Positions 44,658-52,932 of a DNA stretch of 64,000 nt are shown here, piece by piece (position 1 is the first letter of the stretch; each line of letters starts with the position of its first letter). Origin of the DNA: DSXH01 sp020724325 (GTDB lineage Bacteria > Bacteroidota > Ignavibacteria > Ignavibacteriales > Melioribacteraceae); assembly GCA_040756515.1 (NCBI GenBank), contig JBFLYW010000002.1, forward strand, positions 1 through 64,000, written 5' to 3'. The notes below the pieces were generated by a model. The model saw nothing but the letters and a program-made list of their open reading frames with translations. It was not told the origin of the DNA and did not search any database. The position numbers were made by a program, and so were the translations under genes.

Positions 44658-45902
44658 ATGAAAAAGTTAATTACTATTTGTCTGTTTATAACTTTGTTTG
44701 CAGATATTGATGCTCAGATTGATCTGAAACAAAAACTTCAAGGGTATGTTAATCCGAATGAATTAGTAACACTATCGGAAAATATCCCCTTCGACCAGGC
44801 TATTCAGGTCTTAAGTACGGTAAGCGAAAAAATAACAGGAAAAAGAATTGTATCAACTGCTGCTTTAACTGCTCCTATTGGAGTTGAACTCGATAAGATT
44901 CAATATAAGAAAGCTCTTTTTATAATTGCCCAGTATCATAACTTAATGGTTGAAGAAACAGAAGCTGTTGTAGTAGTAAAGAAAAAAGATACGGGCAAAG
45001 AACAATTAACAGCAGAAGTATATGCATCGGTTGACGACCGCGAAGTTAAAATAACCGCTCTTATGTTCGAAGCTAATGTTTCTGAGATGCAGGAACGCGG
45101 AATTAACTGGCAGTTTTTATTATCGAGAGCGGGACTTACCATTGGAGGTGATTTCACCAGCATTCAGGAACAACAGCAGCAATCTGCAGGTACTACAGCG
45201 CAAGTTCAGCAGAAACCACCCGCATTCGATCTAACTAGTGAATCTACTTTTGAAATGGGAAAGTTCAAAGGGAATGCAACCGCTCTCTTCAGATTTTTTG
45301 AATCCGAAAATCTTGGCGAGATTTTTGCCCGCCCAACGGTTACCGTTAGAAATAATATTCAGGGCAGGGCGCAGGTAGGTTCCGACTTTTCTATAAAGGA
45401 AAGGGACTTTGCCGGAAACTTAATTGATAAATTCTATTCCACCGGCACAATTATAGAAGTAACACCTCACATTTATAATGAAGACGGAATCGATTATATT
45501 TTATTGCGCTTAAAAGTTGAGCGCAGTTCTGCAATACCCGATGTTATAAGCACAGAAATTAGAAAGACTGAAGCAAATACAAGTGTTATGCTCCTCGATG
45601 GCGAGGAAACTGCAATTGGAGGGCTGATAGTTTTTGAACAGACTACCGTTAGAAGAGGAATACCTATTCTAAAAGATCTGCCCTGGTGGGTACTCGGAAT
45701 TAGATACTTAGCCGGTTATGATTCTAAAGAAGTAGCTAAAAAAGAAATTATTATGCTCATTAAAGCAGAAATTCTTCCTTCGTTAAAAGAAAGAGTTTCG
45801 AGACAGAAAGAAAGCGATATTCTGAAAAAACAATTGCAGGAAAATTCTGAAGCGTTAGAAAAAATTAAATCGCAGCTTAAGAAGAACGAAGAAGATAAAT
45901 AG
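44658..45902 (+). CDS. pilQ: Short secretin (PilQ/GspD family)
   Basis: The 414-residue outer-membrane channel has a signal peptide (about 1-19, ending IDAQ), one N0/STN-like domain (about 30-115) and the secretin barrel. The barrel has FARPTVTVRNN, RAQVGSDFSI, the amphipathic GTIIEVTPHI, and the signature VMLLDGEETAIGGLIV...RGIPILKDLPWWVLGIRYLAGY. A C-terminal charged coiled coil (about 375-414) follows. Typical PilQ/GspD proteins are 600-750 residues, so the N1-N3 or AMIN domains are missing. A Gln-rich insert (about 170-190) lies in the gate region. It completes the assembly operon. Confidence 0.85.
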   Translation: MKKLITICLFITLFADIDAQIDLKQKLQGYVNPNELVTLSENIPFDQAIQVLSTVSEKITGKRIVSTAALTAPIGVELDKIQYKKALFIIAQYHNLMVEETEAVVVVKKKDTGKEQLTAEVYASVDDREVKITALMFEANVSEMQERGINWQFLLSRAGLTIGGDFTSIQEQQQQSAGTTAQVQQKPPAFDLTSESTFEMGKFKGNATALFRFFESENLGEIFARPTVTVRNNIQGRAQVGSDFSIKERDFAGNLIDKFYSTGTIIEVTPHIYNEDGIDYILLRLKVERSSAIPDVISTEIRKTEANTSVMLLDGEETAIGGLIVFEQTTVRRGIPILKDLPWWVLGIRYLAGYDSKEVAKKEIIMLIKAEILPSLKERVSRQKESDILKKQLQENSEALEKIKSQLKKNEEDK

Positions 45903-45970
45903 TGAACAAAATTATTTCTAATTCTTAATTCGAATATTTTCTTAAAAAACTATAATGAAGCAATCTAATT

Positions 45971-48900
45971 ATGACTCTTCATGTTCGTCTGATATTAATT
46001 ACGTTTGTAATTCTTATTGTCGCATCGTTTACAACCACGTTAATATACTATAAACTTACCGGACAGCTTTTATCCAAATATCAATCTCAAAATATTCTTG
46101 ACTCTACCAACGATTTTGTTTTTACTTTTCAGAATTTATTAGAGCAGTTGGACGAAGACTTTAATGAGTTATCTCCTCATCTACGGGATTTTAAGAACGT
46201 TAACTTAGATTCAACCGGCATCGATTTTATATTTACACTTGTTAATGATTCATTAATAAGTAATTCAGAATTCCGTGTTAAGACAAATACTTTCCTCAAT
46301 TTCCGTTCGAGGTCGTTCAGACAATTATTTACCGATAATCCTAATATTGTGCTCAGGTATAATAGTCTGAATAACGGAAAAATCTACTACTACGGTTTCA
46401 TTATTACATCCAATTTCCTTGATAATGTAAGCGAAAAAATAAGAGCAGATATTGCACTTATTATTAACAATACTCCTTTTGAAATTTCCAGGTCCAACAA
46501 AAATCAAAATTATCTTTTAAGCATTATAAATGCTGTTGAGAATCTTAAATTCAAGAACAACTATGATCTCTACAGCGAGGAATTAGAAACAACCGATTTT
46601 GAATCAGCTAAAATTGTTCCTCATCAAATTCTTACTCCCGGCGGGAAAATAGGTTTTATTATTTTCAGTACATTTCAGGAGGGTGTCAGTTTCAGAGAAA
46701 CATTAAAAAGTGTAATGTTCATAATCGTTATTTCTGGTAGTGCGCTTACGTTTATTATTGTTTTACTTTTTACAGCTAAACTTAGAAAACAGATCGGATT
46801 ATTGAGCGAGACAGCCGAAATAATTAAGCGGGGCAATTTGCAGCATAGGGTTCAGATAATTTCTAAAGATGAAGTAGGCAAACTTGGCGAAACGTTTAAT
46901 TCCATGCTTGATGAAATTAACCGCAAAGAGTTAGCTGAAAAAGAATACACAGAATTTATTACACTCCTTAATCAAAACCCAACGTTAAAAGAAATATCTG
47001 AAGCTGCGCTTACAAAAATAATTAAATCTACTAACCTTGCATTTGGAGTTCTATACCTGGTAGAAGAAAATAAACTTAGGTTAATTTCTTCATCCGGCGT
47101 TGGTAAAAATATTGTCCAGCCGATTCAAAGCATGAATCTTTACAGCAATGCAATAGAGAATAAAGAACTTGTGGAGTTTAATTTTCAAGATAATTTTCCG
47201 GAGATTAAGACCGGACTTACATCGGTAAAATTGAAATACGTTTTAATTTATCCTATAATAAACAACAAAGAAACAATTGCAATACTCGAGCTTGCTTCGG
47301 AATCTGAACCTGGAAGTAAAATAAAAGAATACATTAATAATATTAATGAACAGCTGGCTATCGGTTTGGTTAATGCAAGATCACTGGAACAGCTCGAAAA
47401 TTTTGTTAACGAACTGAAACGGCTTAATGAGGAATATCAAAAGCAGAACAGACAGATTTTGGAACAGAATGAAGAGCTTAAAGAACTTCACAAACAGATT
47501 AATGAAAAGGCAGTTGAACTGGAAAAGCAGCGCTTAAAAGCTGTTGAGCTTACTAAAGTTAAATCTCAATTCCTTGCAAGCATGTCTCATGAATTACGAA
47601 CTCCGCTTATTTCTATACTCGGTTTAACCGAACTGGTTTTGAAAGATGATATTACGCCGGAAAAATCCAAGGATAGACTTAACATCGTTTTTCGTAACGG
47701 CAAAAAACTTTTAGGAATGATTACAAATATTTTAGAGTTCTCAAAAATTGAGTCGGGCAAAATTGAAATTAAGAAGGATAATTTCTTGCTTAACGATTTG
47801 CTCGAAGAAATAAATCAGAATTTTGAACCGATCGCAAATGAAAAAAAATTAAAATTCGTTGTTCAAAAACCTTCAGGTAAAAATTTTCTTTTAAGTACAG
47901 ATAAGAGCAAACTGGAACAAATACTTAACAATCTTTTAACCAATGCAGTTAAATTTACTGAAGCAGGGAAAGTAACTTTATCGGTTAGTGTTGAAGGTAA
48001 GAAGGATCTTCTTTTTAGCATTTTGGATACAGGAATTGGAATCTCTGAAGAAAATAGGAATTTAATTTTTTCTGAATTCCGTCAAATTGATGGAAGCACT
48101 TCAAGAAAATATGGAGGCGCAGGATTAGGATTAACTATTACAAAACGGTATGTAGAAATGCTTGGAGGAAGCATTGATGTTAATAGTAAAGTTAATATGG
48201 GAACTGAATTCAACATTTCGTTAAGAGATGTTGTGCTTGATGTTATTGACCTACCGGTTCAGAGTTTCCTCGTACTTGATGAAGAGTCTAACCCCGGTAA
48301 TTCTACAAAATCCGTATTAATTTATTGTAATAGACCCGAAACAAAAAAGTTAATTGCAGATTACCTCTATTCATACGCTTACAAAATAATTCCATTCGAT
48401 CCTTATGAAATTCAAAAGCAGCCGGTTATTCCTTCACAGCAAGATTCTATAATTTATTGTTACAACGATAACCAGCAGAATATATGGCAGACAATTCTGA
48501 ATGTTAAATCTAATTTATCTGCCCAGGATTATGCTACTATAATTATTTCCATTCTCGAAAAAGAAAAAGTTGGGTGGATGCTTCCTCTTCAAGAAATTCT
48601 TATTAAACCTCTTACACTAAGCGGGATTAAGTCTGCTATAGCTAAAATAGAATCTTTTGCAGAATCGAAAGTTTCGAAAATCCTTTTTGTCTGCCCCAAC
48701 AAAGAAGAATATGCAATTACATTTGGTGAAGGAAACTACCGTGATATTGTTAGATATTATAGCGACCCCGAAGATGCATTTAGCGATATAAATAGAGAAA
48801 CTTTTCAGGTAGTTATAATCGATTTCGATTTCTTTCAGACTGATGCGCTTAGATTATTGTTTAATATTAGCCGCAATAAACTTTCAAAGAACGTCTGCTC

Positions 48901-49498
48901 GGTTTTCTATTGCAGTAAGGATTTCTCTGCTGTTGATCCAGTTAATTTAAATAGCGAATTAGAACGACTTACACTTAAAAGTAAAAATCATCCGCTTGAT
49001 GTTCTGAAGGACTTAAAGGACAGATTAAAAATTGAACATAATATAGTTAACCAGAAACTGATTGAGGAAACTAATTATGATAAGTATGCAGAAGAAAGAT
49101 TAACTAATGTTTCGGATAATAAACATACAATTCTAATAGTAGATGATGACCCGGATACGCTTTTTACAATAGGAGAAATAGTAAAGGAGATGAACTACGA
49201 TACAATCTTTGCACATAACGGAACAGAATGTATAGTAATGCTTAATCATATAAAACCGGATTTAATTTTACTGGATATAATGATGCCTCAGATGGACGGG
49301 TTTGAAACAATCAGAAGAATTAGAAATGATAATCGTTTTTCTTCTTTGCCTGTTATTGCACTTACAGCATATGCAATGCTCGATAATAAAAATGTTGTTA
49401 CAAAAAACGGTTTTAACGACCTTGTAACTAAGCCTGTTAACTCATCTATGCTTTCAGCCAAAATTAATTTTTACATAAACAGCAAGGTAAGTTTATAA
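45971..49498 (+). CDS. Membrane-bound hybrid sensor histidine kinase
   Basis: Domains of the 1175-residue protein run as follows: TM1 (about 8-28), a periplasmic sensor (about 29-245), TM2 (about 247-270), HAMP (about 272-325), GAF-like (about 340-485), coiled coil (to about 530), HisKA with SMSHELRTPL (His540), and HATPase with an N box in NNLLTNAVKFT and G boxes DTGIGI and GGAGLGLTI. Two receiver-like folds without phosphoacceptor motifs follow (about 775-890 and 895-1020), then an intact receiver (about 1050-1170, Asp1102 in LLDIMMPQMDG). It sits 68 bp after the secretin gene and overlaps the next response regulator by one base. It likely senses an envelope signal linked to the pilus system. 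Confidence 0.9.
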   Translation: MTLHVRLILITFVILIVASFTTTLIYYKLTGQLLSKYQSQNILDSTNDFVFTFQNLLEQLDEDFNELSPHLRDFKNVNLDSTGIDFIFTLVNDSLISNSEFRVKTNTFLNFRSRSFRQLFTDNPNIVLRYNSLNNGKIYYYGFIITSNFLDNVSEKIRADIALIINNTPFEISRSNKNQNYLLSIINAVENLKFKNNYDLYSEELETTDFESAKIVPHQILTPGGKIGFIIFSTFQEGVSFRETLKSVMFIIVISGSALTFIIVLLFTAKLRKQIGLLSETAEIIKRGNLQHRVQIISKDEVGKLGETFNSMLDEINRKELAEKEYTEFITLLNQNPTLKEISEAALTKIIKSTNLAFGVLYLVEENKLRLISSSGVGKNIVQPIQSMNLYSNAIENKELVEFNFQDNFPEIKTGLTSVKLKYVLIYPIINNKETIAILELASESEPGSKIKEYINNINEQLAIGLVNARSLEQLENFVNELKRLNEEYQKQNRQILEQNEELKELHKQINEKAVELEKQRLKAVELTKVKSQFLASMSHELRTPLISILGLTELVLKDDITPEKSKDRLNIVFRNGKKLLGMITNILEFSKIESGKIEIKKDNFLLNDLLEEINQNFEPIANEKKLKFVVQKPSGKNFLLSTDKSKLEQILNNLLTNAVKFTEAGKVTLSVSVEGKKDLLFSILDTGIGISEENRNLIFSEFRQIDGSTSRKYGGAGLGLTITKRYVEMLGGSIDVNSKVNMGTEFNISLRDVVLDVIDLPVQSFLVLDEESNPGNSTKSVLIYCNRPETKKLIADYLYSYAYKIIPFDPYEIQKQPVIPSQQDSIIYCYNDNQQNIWQTILNVKSNLSAQDYATIIISILEKEKVGWMLPLQEILIKPLTLSGIKSAIAKIESFAESKVSKILFVCPNKEEYAITFGEGNYRDIVRYYSDPEDAFSDINRETFQVVIIDFDFFQTDALRLLFNISRNKLSKNVCSVFYCSKDFSAVDPVNLNSELERLTLKSKNHPLDVLKDLKDRLKIEHNIVNQKLIEETNYDKYAEERLTNVSDNKHTILIVDDDPDTLFTIGEIVKEMNYDTIFAHNGTECIVMLNHIKPDLILLDIMMPQMDGFETIRRIRNDNRFSSLPVIALTAYAMLDNKNVVTKNGFNDLVTKPVNSSMLSAKINFYINSKVSL

Positions 49499-50175
49499 TG
49501 AAAAAAATTCTTGTAATTGATGATTACCCTGATAATGTATTTCTTATACAGGATCGTTTAGAACGCGAAGGATTTGAAGTATTGAAAGCTTATGACGGAG
49601 AAACGGGAATTCAAAAAGCAATTAGTGAAAAACCGGATTTAATTCTTTTGGATATAATGATGCCCGGTGTTTCCGGCTACGATGTTTGCAAGGCATTATA
49701 TTCGAATGATGAAACAAAACTAATCCCCATTATTCTTCTTACTGCTCTTACCGAAGCCGATAATTTACGAGCCGGACTTCAAGCAGGAGCTTTCGACTAT
49801 ATTAAGAAACCGTTTAATAAGATAGAGCTTATAGCAAGAATTAATTCCGCTCTTAGATTTAGCGAAACGAATAAATTTCTTATCGAAATCGAAAAAATAA
49901 AAACGTTTGCCGCTACAGTTGTAACTGCAAATCATGAAATTAAACAGCCGTTAACTCTAATAAATCTTTCTACCACGGCTATAAGAAGAGAGCTAAATAA
50001 AGAGACCCCTTCCAACGAAGTTGTTCTAAAGCGGGTTGAATTTATTGAAAATGCTGCAAGAAATATTATTAAGGTTCTTGAAAAAATGGGTTCAATAAAA
50101 AAACCGGTAATTACACCGTATGTAAATAACCTTAATATAATAGACTTGAATTCGGATGAGCAGAATACTAACTGA
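49498..50175 (+). CDS. Response regulator with an orphan HisKA-like output domain
   Basis: The 225-residue protein has an N-terminal receiver (about residues 1-120: acid pocket IDD at 7-9, Asp52 in LLDIMMPG, Thr in LLTAL, Lys in YIKKPF). A helical domain follows (about 135-200) that carries ANHEIKQPLTLINLS, the H-box pattern of a dimerising histidine domain. No ATPase domain follows; the protein ends with a short polar tail. It could act as a phosphorelay intermediate or a dimerising decoy. Translation is coupled to the hybrid kinase upstream (TAATG). Its 3' end overlaps the convergent kinase gene by 8 bp. Confidence 0.82.
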   Translation: MKKILVIDDYPDNVFLIQDRLEREGFEVLKAYDGETGIQKAISEKPDLILLDIMMPGVSGYDVCKALYSNDETKLIPIILLTALTEADNLRAGLQAGAFDYIKKPFNKIELIARINSALRFSETNKFLIEIEKIKTFAATVVTANHEIKQPLTLINLSTTAIRRELNKETPSNEVVLKRVEFIENAARNIIKVLEKMGSIKKPVITPYVNNLNIIDLNSDEQNTN

Positions 50176-51247
50176 TAAGACTCTTTATAACATTCAACAT
50201 TTCTTCAAAATTGTAGGGCTTTGTAATTACACGGTTAACAAGCTTATTAATTTCTTGGTCTGCGTAATCGCTTTGCGACCCAGTTGCAAGAATTATTGGA
50301 ACGGCAATTTTCATCTCTTTTATTTTCCTAATGCATGTAATTCCGTCCATATCCGGCATCTTCTGATCTATAATTAAAAGGTCCGGCAAGCTTTCCTTGT
50401 TTAGTGATAGTATTACATCTTCTCCGTTCGAAGCAGTTATAACCTTAAAATCGTATGATACAAGAAGCTCTGCAAGCAGCCCTCGTAATATATCTTCATC
50501 CTCGGCAATAAGAATTGTTTTGGACTTTAATTCAATTTCCTCGTTTATATTTACAATAGCGGGGAATTTTAATGTAAATTCAGCTCCTTTATTTTTTTCA
50601 CTTGTCACTTTGATAATGCCGCCGTAATCGTCAACTATTTTCTTTACAATCGAAAGACCAATTCCGCAATTTTTCCTTTTCGATTTAGTAGTAAAGTTAT
50701 TGTTAAAAATGTAGGGCATAACAGATTGATCAATCCCTTCACCGTTATCGGATATTTTTATTTGAACGAATGTACCGCCGTCAAATAACTTGGGTTCACC
50801 GCTTATCGGGCTGGTGTTAGATGTCCATACGTTTATAGTTCCTCTTTCTTTAATTGCTTCCAAAGCATTTATTATAAGGTTCATAAAAACGCGGTAGTAA
50901 TCCGAATATCTTCCTTCTACAAAAGAAAATTTTGATTCCAGTTTCAGATTAAAAGTTATTTTACCCATAAGCTGAATAGAGATAGTATTAATAAGATCAG
51001 TTAAAAGCGTGTTGATGTTTATTCTTTTTCTCTTTAATACTGTACTAGAAGATTCGGAAAGTAAGTCCTCTATAATTTCGGCAGCCATATAAGTACCGTT
51101 CTCAATGCTGCTTAGTAGTGGTGTTACATCTTCAGGGTTAGATACTTTTTTCTTAAGAAGCTCAACGCTGTTTAATATTCTAGTAAGAATGTTATTCAGG
51201 TCGTGTGCAATATGACTTACGGGTGCCGTCTCTTCTTTATGCTGCAT
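50168..51247 (-). CDS. Soluble hybrid histidine kinase (HisKA-HATPase-receiver)
   Basis: The 359-residue cytosolic protein has no sensor domain. The H box HIAHDLNNILTRIL (His15) comes directly at the N-terminus, followed by HATPase with NLIINALEAI, DNGEGID and CGIGLSIVKK, and a C-terminal receiver with LLIIDQKMPDMDG. The HDLNN form is typical of NtrB-like kinases that partner sigma-54 activators. The NtrC-like gene ends 1 bp upstream, so the two are cotranscribed. How it receives a signal is unclear; phosphoryl input from the membrane hybrid kinase through receivers is possible. Confidence 0.9.
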   Translation of the reverse strand: MQHKEETAPVSHIAHDLNNILTRILNSVELLKKKVSNPEDVTPLLSSIENGTYMAAEIIEDLLSESSSTVLKRKRININTLLTDLINTISIQLMGKITFNLKLESKFSFVEGRYSDYYRVFMNLIINALEAIKERGTINVWTSNTSPISGEPKLFDGGTFVQIKISDNGEGIDQSVMPYIFNNNFTTKSKRKNCGIGLSIVKKIVDDYGGIIKVTSEKNKGAEFTLKFPAIVNINEEIELKSKTILIAEDEDILRGLLAELLVSYDFKVITASNGEDVILSLNKESLPDLLIIDQKMPDMDGITCIRKIKEMKIAVPIILATGSQSDYADQEINKLVNRVITKPYNFEEMLNVIKSLIS

Positions 51248-51248
51248 T

Positions 51249-52592
51249 CTATTTCAAATTATATTTAATAATTTTTGAATAGAGGGTTTTTTGACTTATT
51301 CCTAAAACTCTGGATGTATTTTCCCGGTTCCAGTTATGCTGATCCAGCGCAAGTTTTATATGGGATTTTTCCAGCTCTTCAAGAGAAAGAAGAGAGCCGT
51401 CTTTTTTTACGAAATTCGAAAAATCAAAATCGTCCTTAGGAATGTTCAAATCCTTTGGCAGTATAAGGTCGCCGTCAGAAAAAATAATCGCTCTCTCTAT
51501 AATATGGTCAAGCTCTCTTACATTACCCGGAAAGTTATAACGCATTAAATCTTTTTTAGCTTCTTCGGAAAGTCTTTTAACCGATCTTACAGGAGATTTT
51601 TTTTGCAGGAAATATTCGGCTAAAAGAAGTACGTCGCCCTGTCTTTCTCTAAGCGGAGGAATTGTTAAGGTAATAACATTCAAACGGAATAATAGATCCC
51701 TTCTGAAATTTTTATTTTCTGCTTCCTGCATCAAGTTTTTATTTGTTGCACCAATTACTCTTACGTTGGAAGATAAATTTGTAATTCCTCCTACCCGCCT
51801 AAATTCTCCGTTTTCTAAGAACCTTAAGAGTTTTGGCTGAAGTGATAAACTCATCTCTCCTATTTCATCCAGAAATAAAGTCCCTCCGTTAGCAATTTCA
51901 ACAAGTCCCTGTTTGGAAGTCTTTGCGTCTGTAAACGCACCTTTTTCATAACCGAATAATTCGCTCTCCATTAACTGATCCGGCAGTGAAGCGCAGTTTA
52001 TAGCAACAAATGGTTTGTCCTTCCTAACAGAATTTTTGTGAATGTACTCTGCAAAAATTTCTTTACCGGTTCCAGTCTCCCCTTCAAGTAAAATATTTGA
52101 TTCCGATTGTGCTGCTCTTTCTGCAAGCCTTATTATTTCTTTAATACTATCGCTTTCACCAATAATAGAATTTAAAAGTACCCGGTTAATTTTTGAAGAG
52201 AGAACTTTATTCTTTATGATTAAGTCTCTATGTTCCATTGCTCTATCAATTGTTAAGCAGAGCTGCCCGAATTCATAAGGTTTTGTAATGAAGTCGTAAG
52301 CCCCTTGTTTAATACACTCTATTGCTGTTCTTACATCTGTCTTTGCAGTTAATACAATTACCTGAGTGGAAGGATGATTTTCTTTAACATAATTAAGTAC
52401 TTTTTCACCATGAACCTCTCGCATTTCGAGATCTAATAAAAGCACATCGTAAGACTTCTTTTTAAAACTTTCTATAGCATCTTTCCCATCGTAAACGGTA
52501 TCGACGTTATGCCCTTCGTTTACTAATTCTTCTTTTAATAGATAACAGAGAGTTTCATCGTCGTCGGCAATTAATATTTTTGTGTCTTTCAT
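51249..52592 (-). CDS. NtrC-family sigma-54-dependent response regulator
   Basis: The 447-residue regulator has a receiver (about residues 1-120, Asp in LLDLEM), an AAA+ domain (about 140-370, Walker A EGETGTGKEIFAEYIH, the sigma-54-contacting GAFTDA loop in YEKGAFTDAKTS, Walker B GGTLFLDEIGEM, arginine finger segment FRRDLLFRLNV) and a Fis-type helix-turn-helix (about 405-445, NRENTSRVLGISQKTLYSK). All parts for sigma-54 activation are intact. It precedes its kinase gene in the operon. The pilin and pilus genes, often sigma-54 controlled, are natural candidate targets. Confidence 0.95.
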   Translation of the reverse strand: MKDTKILIADDDETLCYLLKEELVNEGHNVDTVYDGKDAIESFKKKSYDVLLLDLEMREVHGEKVLNYVKENHPSTQVIVLTAKTDVRTAIECIKQGAYDFITKPYEFGQLCLTIDRAMEHRDLIIKNKVLSSKINRVLLNSIIGESDSIKEIIRLAERAAQSESNILLEGETGTGKEIFAEYIHKNSVRKDKPFVAINCASLPDQLMESELFGYEKGAFTDAKTSKQGLVEIANGGTLFLDEIGEMSLSLQPKLLRFLENGEFRRVGGITNLSSNVRVIGATNKNLMQEAENKNFRRDLLFRLNVITLTIPPLRERQGDVLLLAEYFLQKKSPVRSVKRLSEEAKKDLMRYNFPGNVRELDHIIERAIIFSDGDLILPKDLNIPKDDFDFSNFVKKDGSLLSLEELEKSHIKLALDQHNWNRENTSRVLGISQKTLYSKIIKYNLK

Positions 52593-52766
52593 TGAATTGT
52601 AACTATTAATTTTTTATAAAAATAAAGAATTTTAATCACAAATCCTTGATAATGATTCAGATAGATTTTTCACTGGCAAGAATAATTAAATGCAATAAAT
52701 ATGGCAAAGGCGAGGTTTGTATTTTTAGGATGTATGGTTTATATTTGTGCCTCAAATTTTGATGTA

Positions 52767-52838
52767 GGGCGCGTAGCTCAGGGGTAGAGCATATGCCTTT
52801 TAAGCATAGGGTCGGTGGTTCGATCCCACCCGCGCTCA
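52767..52838 (+). tRNA. trnK: tRNA-Lys (anticodon UUU)
   Basis: A full cloverleaf is visible. The acceptor stem GGGCGCG pairs with CGCGCTC (one G-U), followed by discriminator A. The D-arm is GCTC...GAGC. The anticodon stem TATGC/GCATA carries loop CTTTTAA with anticodon TTT at 52799-52801. The T-arm is GGTGGTTCGATCCCACC. The 3' CCA is not encoded. A prophage begins directly downstream, so this gene is the likely integration target. Confidence 0.97.
52815..52838. other. Candidate phage attachment site (attL) in the tRNA 3' end
   Basis: Tyrosine integrases commonly recombine at the T-arm and 3' end of tRNA genes, and the integrase gene lies 95 bp away with its 3' end facing the tRNA. The exact core cannot be set because the second copy (attR) lies outside the window. 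Confidence 0.4.
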
Positions 52839-52846
52839 CAAATCGT

Positions 52847-52879
52847 AAATCCTTGTAACTAACCATTTTACAAGGATTT
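52847..52879 (+). terminator. Terminator after tRNA-Lys
   Basis: AAATCCTTGTAA (52847-52858) pairs perfectly with TTACAAGGATTT (52868-52879), loop 9 nt, followed by further T residues (TTTTATTTC). Confidence 0.85.
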
Positions 52880-52932
52880 TTTATTTCAATGAAGATTTGC
52901 AAAATAAAAAGTATAACACACTTTATAACACA

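Noticed and set aside
37744..45902. Pure type II secretion system
   Set aside because: A PilT-like retraction ATPase and PilM/N/O-like genes favour a type IV pilus; a secretion role is not excluded but is less likely.
52657..52902. 81-residue minus-strand reading frame with the stretch GGIEPPTLCLKG
   Set aside because: It is the antisense reading of the tRNA-Lys gene, a common spurious protein.
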